Notes: generated from the sequence alone by a model not told the origin. A stretch of 21,406 bases of DNA from Candidatus Uhrbacteria bacterium (GCA_016208545.1 JACQXU010000027.1:1-21406); one strand, 5' to 3'. Positions 1 through 8,285 are shown, counted from the first letter of the stretch. Made by a program: numbers and translations.

Positions 1-132
1 ACAGAGTTTGACAAAGTGTCCACAAGAGAAATCAAGCGCGTCCAGCGACAGTTGAACGACCGACCAAGAGCGGCTCTGGGCTTCTACAAACCTGATGAAA
101 AATTTAATGAACTCGTTGCGTTAAATTCTTGA
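1..132 (+). CDS. IS30-family transposase, C-terminal fragment (cut by window edge)
   Basis: Frame 1 is open from the first base to TGA and encodes 43 residues. They contain LNDRPRAALGFYKPDEKF, which matches the end of the IS30-family DDE integrase core, typically LN-x-RPR-x-x-LG-x-x-x-P-x-E-x-F. In intact elements this segment follows the catalytic glutamate and lies near the C-terminus, so the gene ends here naturally; the rest would lie upstream of the window. Whether the whole element is intact cannot be seen. I could not pick out the right terminal inverted repeat in 133-196 without the left end to compare. Family assignment is fairly sure; activity is unknown. Confidence 0.8.
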   Translation, partial: TEFDKVSTREIKRVQRQLNDRPRAALGFYKPDEKFNELVALNS

Positions 133-196
133 AACCAAGTAATATAAAACAGCGTGAAATAAAATTGGAATCTTTGCGAAAATCCGCAACCAAAAT

Positions 197-688
197 ATGA
201 CAAGAGACGCGCGTTTTTCCAGAAAAATTTTTGACTTTGCTCGAAAATCTAGTGCGAAATCGCATGTTGCGGTTTTTTTTGCTTCGCATTTACTTTGGCT
301 CATGCTTGGAGTTGCAGGAAGTATTGTTTTCCCTGAAGTTCAACTGCTTGTGCCAATTATTTTTTTGCCGTGGGGAGTTTCACTTTTGATTTCTGAAATT
401 ATCCGACGCGAGCGACCATTTCATCCAGAAGGATATAAACCTATTATTCATCTGCTTGTTGAAACTCCAAGTTTTCCATCGTCTCACAGCACTGTTGCGT
501 TTGCGCTCGTTGCCGCATTTATCAACGATCCAATTGTTTGGCCGTTTATGCTTGTCGGGGCAATTTTTGTCGCGCTTGGACGAGTCGCGGTTGGCGTGCA
601 TTACACAAGCGATGTTGTTGTTGGCGCAGTTTTGGGTTTTGTTCTCGCATATGCGATGAAAATTGGAATGTTATTACTCAATTTATGA
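197..688 (+). CDS. PAP2-superfamily membrane phosphatase
   Basis: A 163-residue protein with several hydrophobic helices and the three-part PAP2 phosphatase signature. Motif 1 is SEIIRRERP (66-74), motif 2 is PSSHS (94-98), motif 3 is R129-x5-H135-x3-D139 within GRVAVGVHYTSD. By family knowledge such enzymes dephosphorylate lipid phosphates, for example undecaprenyl pyrophosphate or phosphatidate, at the membrane; His97 and His135 would be the catalytic pair. Oddities: the usual lysine opening motif 1 (K-x6-RP) is Ser66, and the serine that normally precedes Arg in motif 3 is Gly128. The basic 25-residue N-terminus precedes the first helix. ATG at 197 has no clear SD. The stop TGA overlaps the ATG of the next gene (ATGA at 685-688), so the two are probably co-transcribed. 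The substrate cannot be told from sequence. Confidence 0.85.
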   Translation: MTRDARFSRKIFDFARKSSAKSHVAVFFASHLLWLMLGVAGSIVFPEVQLLVPIIFLPWGVSLLISEIIRRERPFHPEGYKPIIHLLVETPSFPSSHSTVAFALVAAFINDPIVWPFMLVGAIFVALGRVAVGVHYTSDVVVGAVLGFVLAYAMKIGMLLLNL

Positions 689-1734
689 AAGCCGTAATTT
701 TAGCTGGCGGAGTTGGAACAAGACTTTGGCCGATGTCACGTCAGCAAAAACCAAAACAATTTTTTGAACTCGTTGGTGACAAACCGCTCATCCGTGAAAC
801 TTATGAGCGACTTCTTCGATTGTTACCGACAGAGAATATTTATTTTTCCATTTCTCTTTTGTTTGAAAAACTTTTACACGAAACATTGCCGGAAATTTCC
901 AGTGATCATATTTTGATTGAGCCAGAAAAACGCGATACGGGCCCTGCAATGGGATATGTCGCGGCTCTCATGGAACTTTTGGATCCAGATGAACCAATAG
1001 TTTTCATTCCATCAGATCATCACATTAAAAATGAGGAATTATTTTTGCGTACTCTCCATGTTGGCGAGAGATTGGTTTTAGAAACAGGAAAATTGTTAGA
1101 CATTGCTGTTGTTCCAACATTTCCAAGTTCAGTTTATGGATATACTCGAATTGGTGAATTGTACGACACAATCGATGGGATTGAGATTTATCGGTTTGCT
1201 GGACACACAGAAAAACCTCCTTACGAAGTTGCGAAACAATATCTTGAAGAAGGATCGTACTTGTGGCACGCGAGTTATTATATGTGGACACCGAGAAAAT
1301 TTATGGAAGCGTTTGAAACGTACACTCCGGAAATGGGAAAAATTTTGCGGGAGATTCAGTTGGGAGCTTTTTCACTTTTTTCAAAACTCCCAAAAACTTC
1401 TTTTGACTATGCTGTGACAGAAAAAATGAATCCGCAAGATGTTTTGATAATGAAAGGAAATTTTGGATGGAGTGATGTCGGAACGTGGGATTCACTTCAC
1501 GACCATCTTTCAGTCGCGGGTCAAAACGTTACAAAAGGGAAGTGTCTTATGATTGATACTCACGGATCGCTGGCGTATGCACACAAAGAAAAGCTGATTG
1601 CAGTGCTTGGAATGGAAGACGTTGTTGTGATTGACACTGACGACGCACTTCTTGTATGTCCGAAATCCCGAGCGCAAGAAGTTAAGAAAATTGTTTCGCA
1701 ATTGTTAGAAAACGGTGAGGATTCGCTTATTTAA
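685..1734 (+). CDS. manC: Mannose-1-phosphate guanylyltransferase
   Basis: A 349-residue nucleotidyltransferase that would make GDP-mannose from GTP and mannose 1-phosphate in the cytoplasm, for glycan or exopolysaccharide synthesis. The N-terminus starts exactly at the family signature: AGGVGTRLWPMSR-x3-PKQF (7-26), the GTP-binding loop. Other conserved blocks are EPEKRDTGPA (79-88), FIPSDHHI (107-114), the EKP triplet (176-178), FDYAVTEK, and FGWSDVGTW (from residue 260). The protein lacks the C-terminal cupin/phosphomannose isomerase domain of bifunctional ManC/AlgA, so it is the short single-domain type. The open frame runs back to 538, but the signature requires start at the ATG at 685, which overlaps the stop of the PAP2 gene by 4 nt. 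mltG follows 9 nt downstream. Confidence 0.92.
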   Translation: MKAVILAGGVGTRLWPMSRQQKPKQFFELVGDKPLIRETYERLLRLLPTENIYFSISLLFEKLLHETLPEISSDHILIEPEKRDTGPAMGYVAALMELLDPDEPIVFIPSDHHIKNEELFLRTLHVGERLVLETGKLLDIAVVPTFPSSVYGYTRIGELYDTIDGIEIYRFAGHTEKPPYEVAKQYLEEGSYLWHASYYMWTPRKFMEAFETYTPEMGKILREIQLGAFSLFSKLPKTSFDYAVTEKMNPQDVLIMKGNFGWSDVGTWDSLHDHLSVAGQNVTKGKCLMIDTHGSLAYAHKEKLIAVLGMEDVVVIDTDDALLVCPKSRAQEVKKIVSQLLENGEDSLI

Positions 1735-1743
1735 TATAAATTT

Positions 1744-2769
1744 ATGTTTCGAATAATTGGAATCATTTTTGGCATTGGAATTTTAGTCGGAATTGCGCTT
1801 TCCGGTTCTTTTGTTTGGGATTCCTATTTACTGTCGCCAAAAGAGAATTCGGAAGTGATTAAAGTTGAAATTTCAGAAGGCGCATCAGTTGATGAGATTG
1901 CGCGAATTTTGGAAAAACAAAAAATTATTTCCAGCCGTTTATTTTTCAAAACATACGCAAAATTGGCGAATGTTCAATCTTCGCTTCAAGCAGGAATTTT
2001 TGAATTGAAACCAGGAATGTCATTTCGAGCAGTCGTTTCCACACTCACGAATGCGCAAGCGCAAGAAATTCAAATTACAATTCCTGAAGGATATACTTTG
2101 CAACAAATCGGACAGGCAATTTCAAAACTGCTTCCGCAGATTTCAATTGCGGATTGGGAAAAAGTTACAAGTTCGTCAAGCGAATTTGCTGATCAACAAA
2201 ATATACTTTCAGGCATTCCGTCTGGACAGGGACTTGAAGGATATCTTTTTCCTGACACATATTGTTTTCGAAAAGATGTTGACGCAAAAATTATTGCAGA
2301 AATAATGATTATTACGCTGAAGCGTCGTTTTGCAGAAAACGATGTGATTATTCCGGATCATTTAGTAATGGAAAATGGAATGACACTTCACGAAGTTTTG
2401 ACCTTAGCTTCGATTGTTGAACGGGAAGTTCGATCAAAGGATGATATGGCGCATGTTGCTGGAATTTTTTTGACGCGCCTCAAAATCGGTATGGCTTTGC
2501 AAGCAGATTCGACGGTTAATTTCATAACAGGAAAACAAGATAGCTCTGTTTCGCTTTCCGATAGTCAAATTGATTCGCCTTACAATACATATCAAAATCT
2601 CGGTTTGCCGCCAGGACCGATTAGTAATCCAGGAATGAATGCTATTAAAGCGGTGCTTGAGCCACTTTCATCTGACGATCTTTATTTTTTAACAGCGTCA
2701 GACGGTCAAGTTATTTACGCAAAGACATTTGACGAACATATTTCTAATAAGTATAAGTATTTGAAGTAA
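1744..2769 (+). CDS. mltG: Endolytic peptidoglycan transglycosylase MltG (YceG-like)
   Basis: A 341-residue bitopic membrane protein: one N-terminal helix (about 3-24), then an extracytoplasmic region. A LysM-like segment covers about 38-115 (VEISEGASVDEIARIL, TIPEGYTLQQIGQAI), followed by the YceG catalytic domain with GLEGYLFPDTY (163-173), LASIVEREV with the likely catalytic Glu226, and SPYNTYQNLGLPPGPISNPG. By family knowledge MltG cleaves nascent glycan strands and helps set their length. The length matches the family. ATG at 1744 follows an A/T-rich stretch without SD, 9 nt after manC. It closes the envelope group at the left of the window. Confidence 0.95.
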   Translation: MFRIIGIIFGIGILVGIALSGSFVWDSYLLSPKENSEVIKVEISEGASVDEIARILEKQKIISSRLFFKTYAKLANVQSSLQAGIFELKPGMSFRAVVSTLTNAQAQEIQITIPEGYTLQQIGQAISKLLPQISIADWEKVTSSSSEFADQQNILSGIPSGQGLEGYLFPDTYCFRKDVDAKIIAEIMIITLKRRFAENDVIIPDHLVMENGMTLHEVLTLASIVEREVRSKDDMAHVAGIFLTRLKIGMALQADSTVNFITGKQDSSVSLSDSQIDSPYNTYQNLGLPPGPISNPGMNAIKAVLEPLSSDDLYFLTASDGQVIYAKTFDEHISNKYKYLK

Positions 2770-2792
2770 AAGTTGACGGCACGCGAGATGCT

Positions 2793-2845
2793 TTGACAAG
2801 GTGAACTATTTGTGTCAATCTCACTTGTGCTCGCGAAAAAGTGAG
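2793..2845 (+). promoter_or_regulatory. Two inverted repeats upstream of the zf-HC2 operon
   Basis: Between mltG and the GTG at 2860 there are two dyads. TTGACA (2793-2798) faces TGTCAA (2813-2818) across 14 nt. CTCACTT (2820-2826) faces AAGTGAG (2839-2845) across 12 nt and ends 1 nt before the SD. The first TTGACA could also be a -35 box, though no good -10 follows at 17 nt. The second could form an RNA hairpin controlling access to the SD or act as an operator. The dyads are seen directly; the regulatory role is inferred. Confidence 0.4.
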
Positions 2846-2859
2846 CAAAGGAGGAACTC

Positions 2860-3252
2860 GTGGGAAAGAAAATCGAACACGAAGGTCTGACGCACGGTGA
2901 CTTTATAAGAAATATCTGTGGGGTTCTTTCAGAGGAAAAGAAAGCCTTACTGGAAAGACACGTCAAGGAATGTGCTGTTTGTCGCAGAAGGGTTGATTTC
3001 TGGAAAAACGCAAAAGCGGAAGACGCGGAAAAGGTCAAGCGCGTTCAGTCTTTGCCCTGGAACGACCTTTGCGAAGAGTTCAAGCGGGCATTGCGAAACG
3101 GAGATGCTTCTGTGATGAGACCGATCGTTGAACGAATGATCGCCGACTGCAATAGTGGAAATCGTAGGTCAATGCCGCAACTTATCATTGCAAGCATTCG
3201 TGGCCCAGGTGTAACAAGAGGAATCGCGAAAGACTTTCTCGATTCTTTGTAG
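2860..3252 (+). CDS. Small putative zinc-finger protein (anti-sigma zf-HC2-like)
   Basis: A 130-residue soluble protein starting at GTG with a very strong SD, AAAGGAGG at 2847-2854, 5 nt before the start. Near the N-terminus it has C20...H34-V-K-E-C38-A-V-C41, the H-x3-C-x2-C pattern of zf-HC2/ZAS zinc-binding domains of anti-sigma factors, in the helix context EEKKALLERHVKEC typical of that fold. No membrane helix follows, unlike most anti-sigma factors. The C-terminal two-thirds (rich in Arg, Lys, Glu) is not recognised. It is followed 30 nt later by a second gene with its own SD. G+C is visibly higher than in mltG or uvrD. No sigma factor gene is adjacent, so an anti-sigma role is only a possibility; it could be another small Zn-binding regulator. 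Confidence 0.65.
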   Translation: MGKKIEHEGLTHGDFIRNICGVLSEEKKALLERHVKECAVCRRRVDFWKNAKAEDAEKVKRVQSLPWNDLCEEFKRALRNGDASVMRPIVERMIADCNSGNRRSMPQLIIASIRGPGVTRGIAKDFLDSL

Positions 3253-3282
3253 ATTTGCGAACTGGAAGGTCGGAGTAAACAG

Positions 3283-4551
3283 ATGAATGGGGAGATTTCT
3301 CTCGTGTGGCCGGATATAAAAAATCCGGTTACGACGATACGTCCGCTTCGATTGGCAAACGGAAGTTCTGAAGAAACTCTAAGACTCGCATCGTGCCATT
3401 TGGCCGTGCTTGTTAATGGGTGTTTGTATGCTGTTCTTGAAGACGGACATGGTTTGCGAGCAGGAGACATACTTTCCCGCAATCTTGATCTGACTCGCAA
3501 AAAAAGAGGCGACACACAAGAACCATCAGACCAGGTGTTTGTTCGTTACAAAAGTATATTCGATGTGCGTCGTGGAATCGGACGTGTGTACGGCCGATAT
3601 CGAGTTGTTGAACTTCCAGAGCTTGCACGTTGGAGAATGGACGCTGATTGGTTGCTTCGCACTTCATGGACACTTCATCGTGCAACTCCTGAAACGGAAG
3701 CGCAATTCGTTTGGCGCGCGGATCGTAGAATCGAAGAACACGTGCACGACCAAGCAGAATCGAAAACAAAAGCGTTAGGTCGTTTTCGCAAGATTCTAAC
3801 ACTGACTGATTCAACCGGAAGACGAAATACTGGCATGATCCCGCTTTTGTGCTCGGCCGCAGATCGATCGATTGAAGCGCGTGCACAGGAAATTCGCGGA
3901 ATCGGACGGCGCATGGATTGGCGAGCAGTTGTTCTTGAATACATGATCGATCAACTGTGTGCAGAATGCCGCTTGATTCGAAGAGCGGCTCAGGACGCTC
4001 TGTTCGCACAAGATATATTCGTGGATGCTCGCACTCCTCGAGCACTTCGTCGTCGCGCAAATCGAATGATAGAATACGCACGATTTCTCGGGACTGTCCA
4101 AGTCCGTACGTTCAGTCGTGTGTTTGCGCACGTTTCGAGCGAACTCGAAGAAGTTGGCGGGCTGATGCACGATGCGGCCAGCGAACGAAGCACAGAATCG
4201 CTCGAACGCGTGCGATTGCTACTTGAGAAGATATATCGTTCGATGGTGTTGCTAGAGCAACATTGGAAGCTTGAGGAGATTCTGCTCGTTGTCTCTGATC
4301 ATCATCACAACGTCGAGCCAGTTTCTGAAAGTCAGATTCGTCTATTCTCTCGAGAACTCGAGGATGTTCATCGGACTCTTACAAATCCAGATCCTGTCAC
4401 AAATGCACAAATTGATGCTGGTTTCGACACAGATGTTCTGCCGACAGTCGTAGGAGGCGTTCTGTCGTGTTTAACCAATCTGCGGGATGAAACAGGCCTC
4501 AATCTTCCGAGACTTTATGAGGATCTGAAGACATCATGCAAACCACTCTGA
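3283..4551 (+). CDS. Hypothetical 422-residue protein, G+C-richer, SD-led
   Basis: I do not recognise this protein. It has no signal peptide or membrane helix. The N-terminal ~110 residues look like mixed beta structure (LAVLVNGCLYAVLEDGHGLRAGDIL); from about 120 to 420 it is helix-rich with many Arg and Glu, for example RRAAQDALFAQDIF, LRRRANRMIEYARFL and VRLLLEKIYRSMVLLEQHWKLEEILLV. ATG at 3283 follows the SD-like CGGAG (3271-3275) with 7 nt spacing. A hand count of row 4081-4140 gives 33 G+C of 60, against 23 of 60 in row 5221-5280 of uvrD, so base use differs sharply. The stop TGA is the beginning of a strong intrinsic terminator. It most likely forms an operon with the zf-HC2-like gene. 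The only similar gene style in the window is the - strand gene ending at 16001. Confidence 0.8.
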   Translation: MNGEISLVWPDIKNPVTTIRPLRLANGSSEETLRLASCHLAVLVNGCLYAVLEDGHGLRAGDILSRNLDLTRKKRGDTQEPSDQVFVRYKSIFDVRRGIGRVYGRYRVVELPELARWRMDADWLLRTSWTLHRATPETEAQFVWRADRRIEEHVHDQAESKTKALGRFRKILTLTDSTGRRNTGMIPLLCSAADRSIEARAQEIRGIGRRMDWRAVVLEYMIDQLCAECRLIRRAAQDALFAQDIFVDARTPRALRRRANRMIEYARFLGTVQVRTFSRVFAHVSSELEEVGGLMHDAASERSTESLERVRLLLEKIYRSMVLLEQHWKLEEILLVVSDHHHNVEPVSESQIRLFSRELEDVHRTLTNPDPVTNAQIDAGFDTDVLPTVVGGVLSCLTNLRDETGLNLPRLYEDLKTSCKPL

Positions 4552-4571
4552 TCCCGAAAGGGATCTTTTTT
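4550..4571 (+). terminator. Intrinsic terminator overlapping a stop codon
   Basis: GATCCC (4550-4555), GAAA tetraloop, GGGATC (4560-4565), then six T (4566-4571). The first two stem bases are the last two of the TGA stop of the preceding gene. A perfect 6-bp stem with a GNRA loop and U-tract is a textbook rho-independent terminator. The extended -10 of uvrD begins only 4 nt later. Confidence 0.93.
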
Positions 4572-4575
4572 GATG

Positions 4576-4584
4576 TGGTACAAT
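4576..4584 (+). promoter_or_regulatory. Extended -10 promoter of uvrD
   Basis: TGGTACAAT fits the extended -10 consensus TGnTATAAT with one change. The predicted transcription start is near 4591, about 6 nt before the ATG at 4597, leaving no room for an SD; the mRNA would be essentially leaderless. No convincing -35 is possible because the terminator occupies that space. Confidence 0.6.
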
Positions 4585-4596
4585 AGGCGTCGCAAT

Positions 4597-6606
4597 ATGT
4601 CTTTAAGAATAAATTACGAAAAAGAACTCAATCCACAACAGTTAGAGGTGGTTTTAAATGGTGATGGACCTGTTTTAGTTTTGGCTGGCGCAGGATCTGG
4701 GAAAACCCGAACAATTACGTATCGAGTTGCGTATTTATTAGAGAACGGTGTTTTGCCTCAAGAGATTTTGCTTTTAACGTTCACAAACAAAGCCGCGCGC
4801 GAGATGCTTTTCCGAGTTTCTACCTTAATCCAAACTCCAAACTCCAACTTTCAACTTCCATTTTCCGGAACTTTTCATTCAGTCGCGAATCGTTTATTGC
4901 GTCTTTTTGCAAACGAAATCGGATATAGTCAAAATTTTACGATCCTTGATCAGGAAGATACACATTCACTCATTAAAACATGCTTGAAAGAAATGCAGGT
5001 TGACACAAGCGAACGACGTTTTCCTTCTCCTCCAAATGCTGGATCATTGTTGAGTTATGCGCGTAATTCATGCTTGCCTATCAGATCAGTGTTAGAAGAG
5101 AGGCAAGCGAATTTTTTTTCTTTATATTCTGTTTTTGAGCGTCTTGCAGAAGTTTACGCGCAACACAAACATGAATCTGACGCGATGGATTTTGATGATT
5201 TATTATTTAATCTTCAAATTTTACTTGAAGATCATCCTGAAATTCGAAACCGACTTTCCCGACAATTTCGTTATGTGCTTGTTGATGAATATCAAGATAC
5301 AAACGTTGTTCAAGCAAACATAGTTCGACTTTTGTGTGCTGTGCACAAAAACGTGCTCGTTGTCGGAGACGACGCGCAATCTATTTATTCTTTTCGTGCG
5401 GCTCAGATTCGGAACATTTTAGATTTTTCTAAAATGTATCCTGGCGCCAAGACTTTTCGTTTGACAACAAATTATCGCTCAACTCCGGAGATTTTAAATA
5501 TTGCCAATCATTCTATTGAGAATAATTTAGATCAATTCAAAAAAGATCTTCGCGCGATTTGTCCATCGCTTGAAAAACCGCATCTTGCCGCGCTCGCGGA
5601 CGGATTTAAGGAGGCACAATATATAACAAAAGAAGTTTTTTCAATGATGAAACAAGGAGTGCCATTGAAAGAAATAGCGGTATTATTTCGTGCGGCTTTT
5701 CATTCACAGGCGCTTGAGTTTGAATTGATGAAACAAAAAATTCCATATGAATATAGAGGTGGTTTAAGGTTTTTTGAACGCGCGCATGTGAAAGACGTAA
5801 TTGCGTACTTGCGTTTGCGAGCAAATCCAAAAGATGAAGCGGCATGGCTTAGAGTTCTTGGGCATCAACCAGGAATCGGGCTTGTAACAGCACAAAAAAT
5901 AATTTCATTTGTGCGTTCAATTAAAGACATTTCAGAGGTTTGTTCAATGGATTTTGCGCTTCCGAAACGCGCGTATTCATCTTGGAATGAATTAATAAAG
6001 ATTTTGTTTGAATTATCGCAACAATCACATCCAGCAGATCTAATTCGTCTGGTAATTAGCGGTGACTATCGTTCGTATTTGGAAGCTGAATATCCAGACT
6101 TTAAAGATCGGCTTGAAGATGTGGGACAATTCGCGCTTTTTGCTGAAGGAACTTCAGATTTGACCAAATTTCTTTCCGAACTGTCTTTGACAGATGCATA
6201 TGGAATTGAACGTGATGGAAAAGAAAGAGATGATCGTGAACGCATGGTTCTTTCAACGATTCATCAAGCAAAAGGATTGGAGTGGGATGCTGTTTTTGTT
6301 ATTCAAGTTGCTGATGGGAAATTTCCAAATCCGCGTGCTTTAATAGAAGATGGAGGGCTTGAAGAAGAACGTCGTTTGTTTTATGTGGCGACGACGCGTG
6401 CGCGAAAGAGGTTGTATTATACATATCCGCTTACAAGCGGAACCGAAGCTGTGTTTATTCAACAGCCGTCACTTTTTTTGCAGGAATTGCCTAAAAAATT
6501 GTTCGAACAAGTCCAACACAAAAAAAATGAATGGGAAGAGCCGACTATTGTCTGTGATGAATTAGGAGAACGAAAAAGTTTTTTAAGGAGCGTTGATGAA
6601 TTATAA
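4597..6606 (+). CDS. uvrD: UvrD/PcrA/Rep-type superfamily 1A DNA helicase
   Basis: A 669-residue ATP-dependent 3'-5' DNA helicase for repair and replication. The motifs are all present in order: Q motif LNPQQLEVV (11-19), Walker A AGAGSGKT (30-37), LTFTNKAAREM (motif Ia), GTFHS (91-95), DEYQD Walker B (230-234), VVGDDAQSIYSFR (motif III), TTNYRST (motif IV), the 2B domain, STIHQAKGLEWDAVFV (motif V) and EEERRLFYVATTRAR (motif VI). ATG 4597 is chosen over the upstream TTG at 4570, which lies in the terminator tail. Slightly shorter than typical PcrA. Residues 78-88 (IQTPNSNFQLP) are encoded by a period-7 repeat (4830-4860) and sit in the variable loop before GTFHS, so they are probably tolerated. 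Which of UvrD, PcrA or Rep it equals functionally cannot be decided here. Confidence 0.95.
   Translation: MSLRINYEKELNPQQLEVVLNGDGPVLVLAGAGSGKTRTITYRVAYLLENGVLPQEILLLTFTNKAAREMLFRVSTLIQTPNSNFQLPFSGTFHSVANRLLRLFANEIGYSQNFTILDQEDTHSLIKTCLKEMQVDTSERRFPSPPNAGSLLSYARNSCLPIRSVLEERQANFFSLYSVFERLAEVYAQHKHESDAMDFDDLLFNLQILLEDHPEIRNRLSRQFRYVLVDEYQDTNVVQANIVRLLCAVHKNVLVVGDDAQSIYSFRAAQIRNILDFSKMYPGAKTFRLTTNYRSTPEILNIANHSIENNLDQFKKDLRAICPSLEKPHLAALADGFKEAQYITKEVFSMMKQGVPLKEIAVLFRAAFHSQALEFELMKQKIPYEYRGGLRFFERAHVKDVIAYLRLRANPKDEAAWLRVLGHQPGIGLVTAQKIISFVRSIKDISEVCSMDFALPKRAYSSWNELIKILFELSQQSHPADLIRLVISGDYRSYLEAEYPDFKDRLEDVGQFALFAEGTSDLTKFLSELSLTDAYGIERDGKERDDRERMVLSTIHQAKGLEWDAVFVIQVADGKFPNPRALIEDGGLEEERRLFYVATTRARKRLYYTYPLTSGTEAVFIQQPSLFLQELPKKLFEQVQHKKNEWEEPTIVCDELGERKSFLRSVDEL
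4830..4860 (+). repeat. Period-7 tandem repeat inside uvrD
   Basis: The bases read as consecutive heptamers, partly diverged: CCAAACT, CCAAACT, CCAACTT, TCAACTT, CCA. The repeat is in frame and encodes a polar loop of the helicase. It belongs with the other fixed-period repeats at 10592, 15354, 16584, 19485 and 20861. Confidence 0.7.
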
Positions 6607-6618
6607 GATGGAAGCATT

Positions 6619-7131
6619 ATGAAAACAGGAATAATCGTAATTGGACTGATAGTTCTGTTTATTGCGTCCGTTATTTGGTTTAGACAACCAAAAGATACTG
6701 TCGAAGATCGTATTGATTCGATTGCTGATGTTTTGAGTCCCGATCCTGTTTCCCAGGCAGTACTTAATGGGGCGATTGATACGGAGTCCAAATCAGCACA
6801 ACTATTTCTGGTTGAGACGACGTCGGAGGAGGTTGGACAGGCGCGTCGCGGAACGAAGGATGGCCGTTATTTTTTTGAAACGAAAGCTCGGCTTTCCGAG
6901 ATTGATCGAGAGGTTTCGTTTTATAATGTTTGGCTTGTCCGGCAGATTCCATATGGTTATTTTGCATTAGGTGAAATGATTACGAATGATGATGGAGATT
7001 TTATTTTGGAATGGGAGTCACAGGATGAGAAAGATTATTTTGAGTACACAAAAATTATAATTACACTTCAAAAATACGGTGAGAGTGCTGATCCTCAAGA
7101 ACATGTCGCAGAAGGCGTATTCGGTGGATAA
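6619..7131 (+). CDS. Membrane-anchored protein with RskA-like C-terminal domain
   Basis: A 170-residue protein with one N-terminal helix (about 4-21) and an extracytoplasmic domain. The segment YNVWLVRQIPYGYFALGEM, then DGDFILEW, then TKIIITLQ and DPQEHVAEGVF resembles the beta-sandwich C-terminal domain of RskA-type anti-sigma factors (Y-x-W-L-V, a DG turn, a V-T-L-E strand, then H-V-L-E-G). The cytoplasmic zinc-finger part of an anti-sigma factor is absent, so it is probably not an anti-sigma factor itself. It starts 12 nt after uvrD with no SD. Its 3' end overlaps the convergent dinB gene by 37 nt. Its function is unknown. Confidence 0.75.
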   Translation: MKTGIIVIGLIVLFIASVIWFRQPKDTVEDRIDSIADVLSPDPVSQAVLNGAIDTESKSAQLFLVETTSEEVGQARRGTKDGRYFFETKARLSEIDREVSFYNVWLVRQIPYGYFALGEMITNDDGDFILEWESQDEKDYFEYTKIIITLQKYGESADPQEHVAEGVFGG

Positions 7132-8285
7132 AGTAATGACGCGCGACTCCATACTTTAGAACCGTAACGATTTTGAAGATTGTCTAGTGAATTTTGTAGA
7201 GAACGTATTTTGCGTTCTTTTTTGAATAAGGACTGATATCCTTTCCCTTTTGTGAGATTTGAAGCAGTAATCCCTAAAAGGCGAACAGGTTTTGCTTTAT
7301 CACGCCATTTATTTCCAATTTGCCAAGCAGTCTGAAAAAGTGTCAGACCATTGTTGGTTGGCTCGATAAATTTTCGTTGCTGTACGAACTCTGTAAAATC
7401 AAAGTATCGAATACAAACGCGCACACATCGTGCGACAAATCCTTTTTTTCGCAAGCGCCAAGCCACTCGATCGGAAAGTTCAAGCAAACATCGTTTCATT
7501 TCTTTTTCGTCTTCCGTATTTTCTGTAAGTGTGCAGGAATGGCCTATTGATTTTGGATCCTCAATTGTATCAACCACTGGAGAATTATCGCGTCCATACG
7601 AAGCTTCGTTTAGCCAATATCCGTAAGATTTGAACTCTCTTGTCAGATTTTCTAATGGAAATTTTCGTAATTGTTCAAATGTGTAAATGCCGATTGCGTT
7701 CAGTCGTTCTTCAGTGCGATGGCCGATTCCGCAGACATCTTTCAATTGGCAACTATCAAGAAAACTTAAAACGTTTTTCGGCTGAACGACTGTTAATCCA
7801 TTTGGTTTAACTTGTTCGGAACAGAGTTTTGCCATAAGTTTATTTTGTGCAATTCCGATGGAACAAGTGATATATTCTCCGCATTCTTCTTTTATACGTT
7901 GTCGAATGGTTTGAGCTAAACAAACAGCGCCGAAATAATCTGTTGCCGCTTTTGTTATTTCCAAGAAACTTTCATCAATCGAAAATTGTTCAGCGCAATC
8001 TGCATATGCGCGAAAAATTTTATTGAATTGATGTGTTATGTATGAATATTTTTTTGGATCACAAGGATAAAGAATAATAGAAGGGCAAACGCGTTTTGCT
8101 TCATAGGTTGACATTGCGGTTTTTACACCTTTTCTTCTGGCTTCGATCGAAGCTGTTGCAATAATTGAGTGTTCTTTGTGTTTACCTGTAATGCCGATTG
8201 GTTTTCCACGCAAAAAAGGATTGGCTTGTTGTTCAACCGATGCAAAATATGAGTTCATGTCAATATGCATTATGATTTTTTCCAC
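7095..8285 (-). CDS. dinB: DNA polymerase IV (Y-family translesion polymerase)
   Basis: A 396-residue Y-family polymerase. The first catalytic motif is IIMHIDMNSYFASVEQ with metal-binding Asp9 and Phe14 in the steric-gate position; the second is QFSIDESFLEIT carrying the Asp-Glu pair. Further marks are GIAQNKLMAKLCSEQVKPNGL, the helix-hairpin-helix region DVCGIGHRTEERL and the little-finger motif SIGHSCTL. The start is GTG at 8285, because the first beta strand (KIIMHID) needs it; the ATG at 8270 would cut that strand. The protein ends without an obvious beta-clamp motif that I can name. It lies downstream of a small DUF6504-like gene and of lexA, an SOS-like arrangement. Its 3' end overlaps the gene ending at 7131. 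Confidence 0.93.
   Translation of the reverse strand: MEKIIMHIDMNSYFASVEQQANPFLRGKPIGITGKHKEHSIIATASIEARRKGVKTAMSTYEAKRVCPSIILYPCDPKKYSYITHQFNKIFRAYADCAEQFSIDESFLEITKAATDYFGAVCLAQTIRQRIKEECGEYITCSIGIAQNKLMAKLCSEQVKPNGLTVVQPKNVLSFLDSCQLKDVCGIGHRTEERLNAIGIYTFEQLRKFPLENLTREFKSYGYWLNEASYGRDNSPVVDTIEDPKSIGHSCTLTENTEDEKEMKRCLLELSDRVAWRLRKKGFVARCVRVCIRYFDFTEFVQQRKFIEPTNNGLTLFQTAWQIGNKWRDKAKPVRLLGITASNLTKGKGYQSLFKKERKIRSLQNSLDNLQNRYGSKVWSRASLLYPPNTPSATCS

Noticed and set aside
538..684. N-terminal extension of the guanylyltransferase
   Set aside because: It lies within the PAP2 gene in another frame, and the family signature begins immediately after the ATG at 685.
3413..4081. 222-residue - strand open frame
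   Set aside because: It is a shadow of the 422-residue + strand gene, which has an SD and a terminator in the matching orientation.
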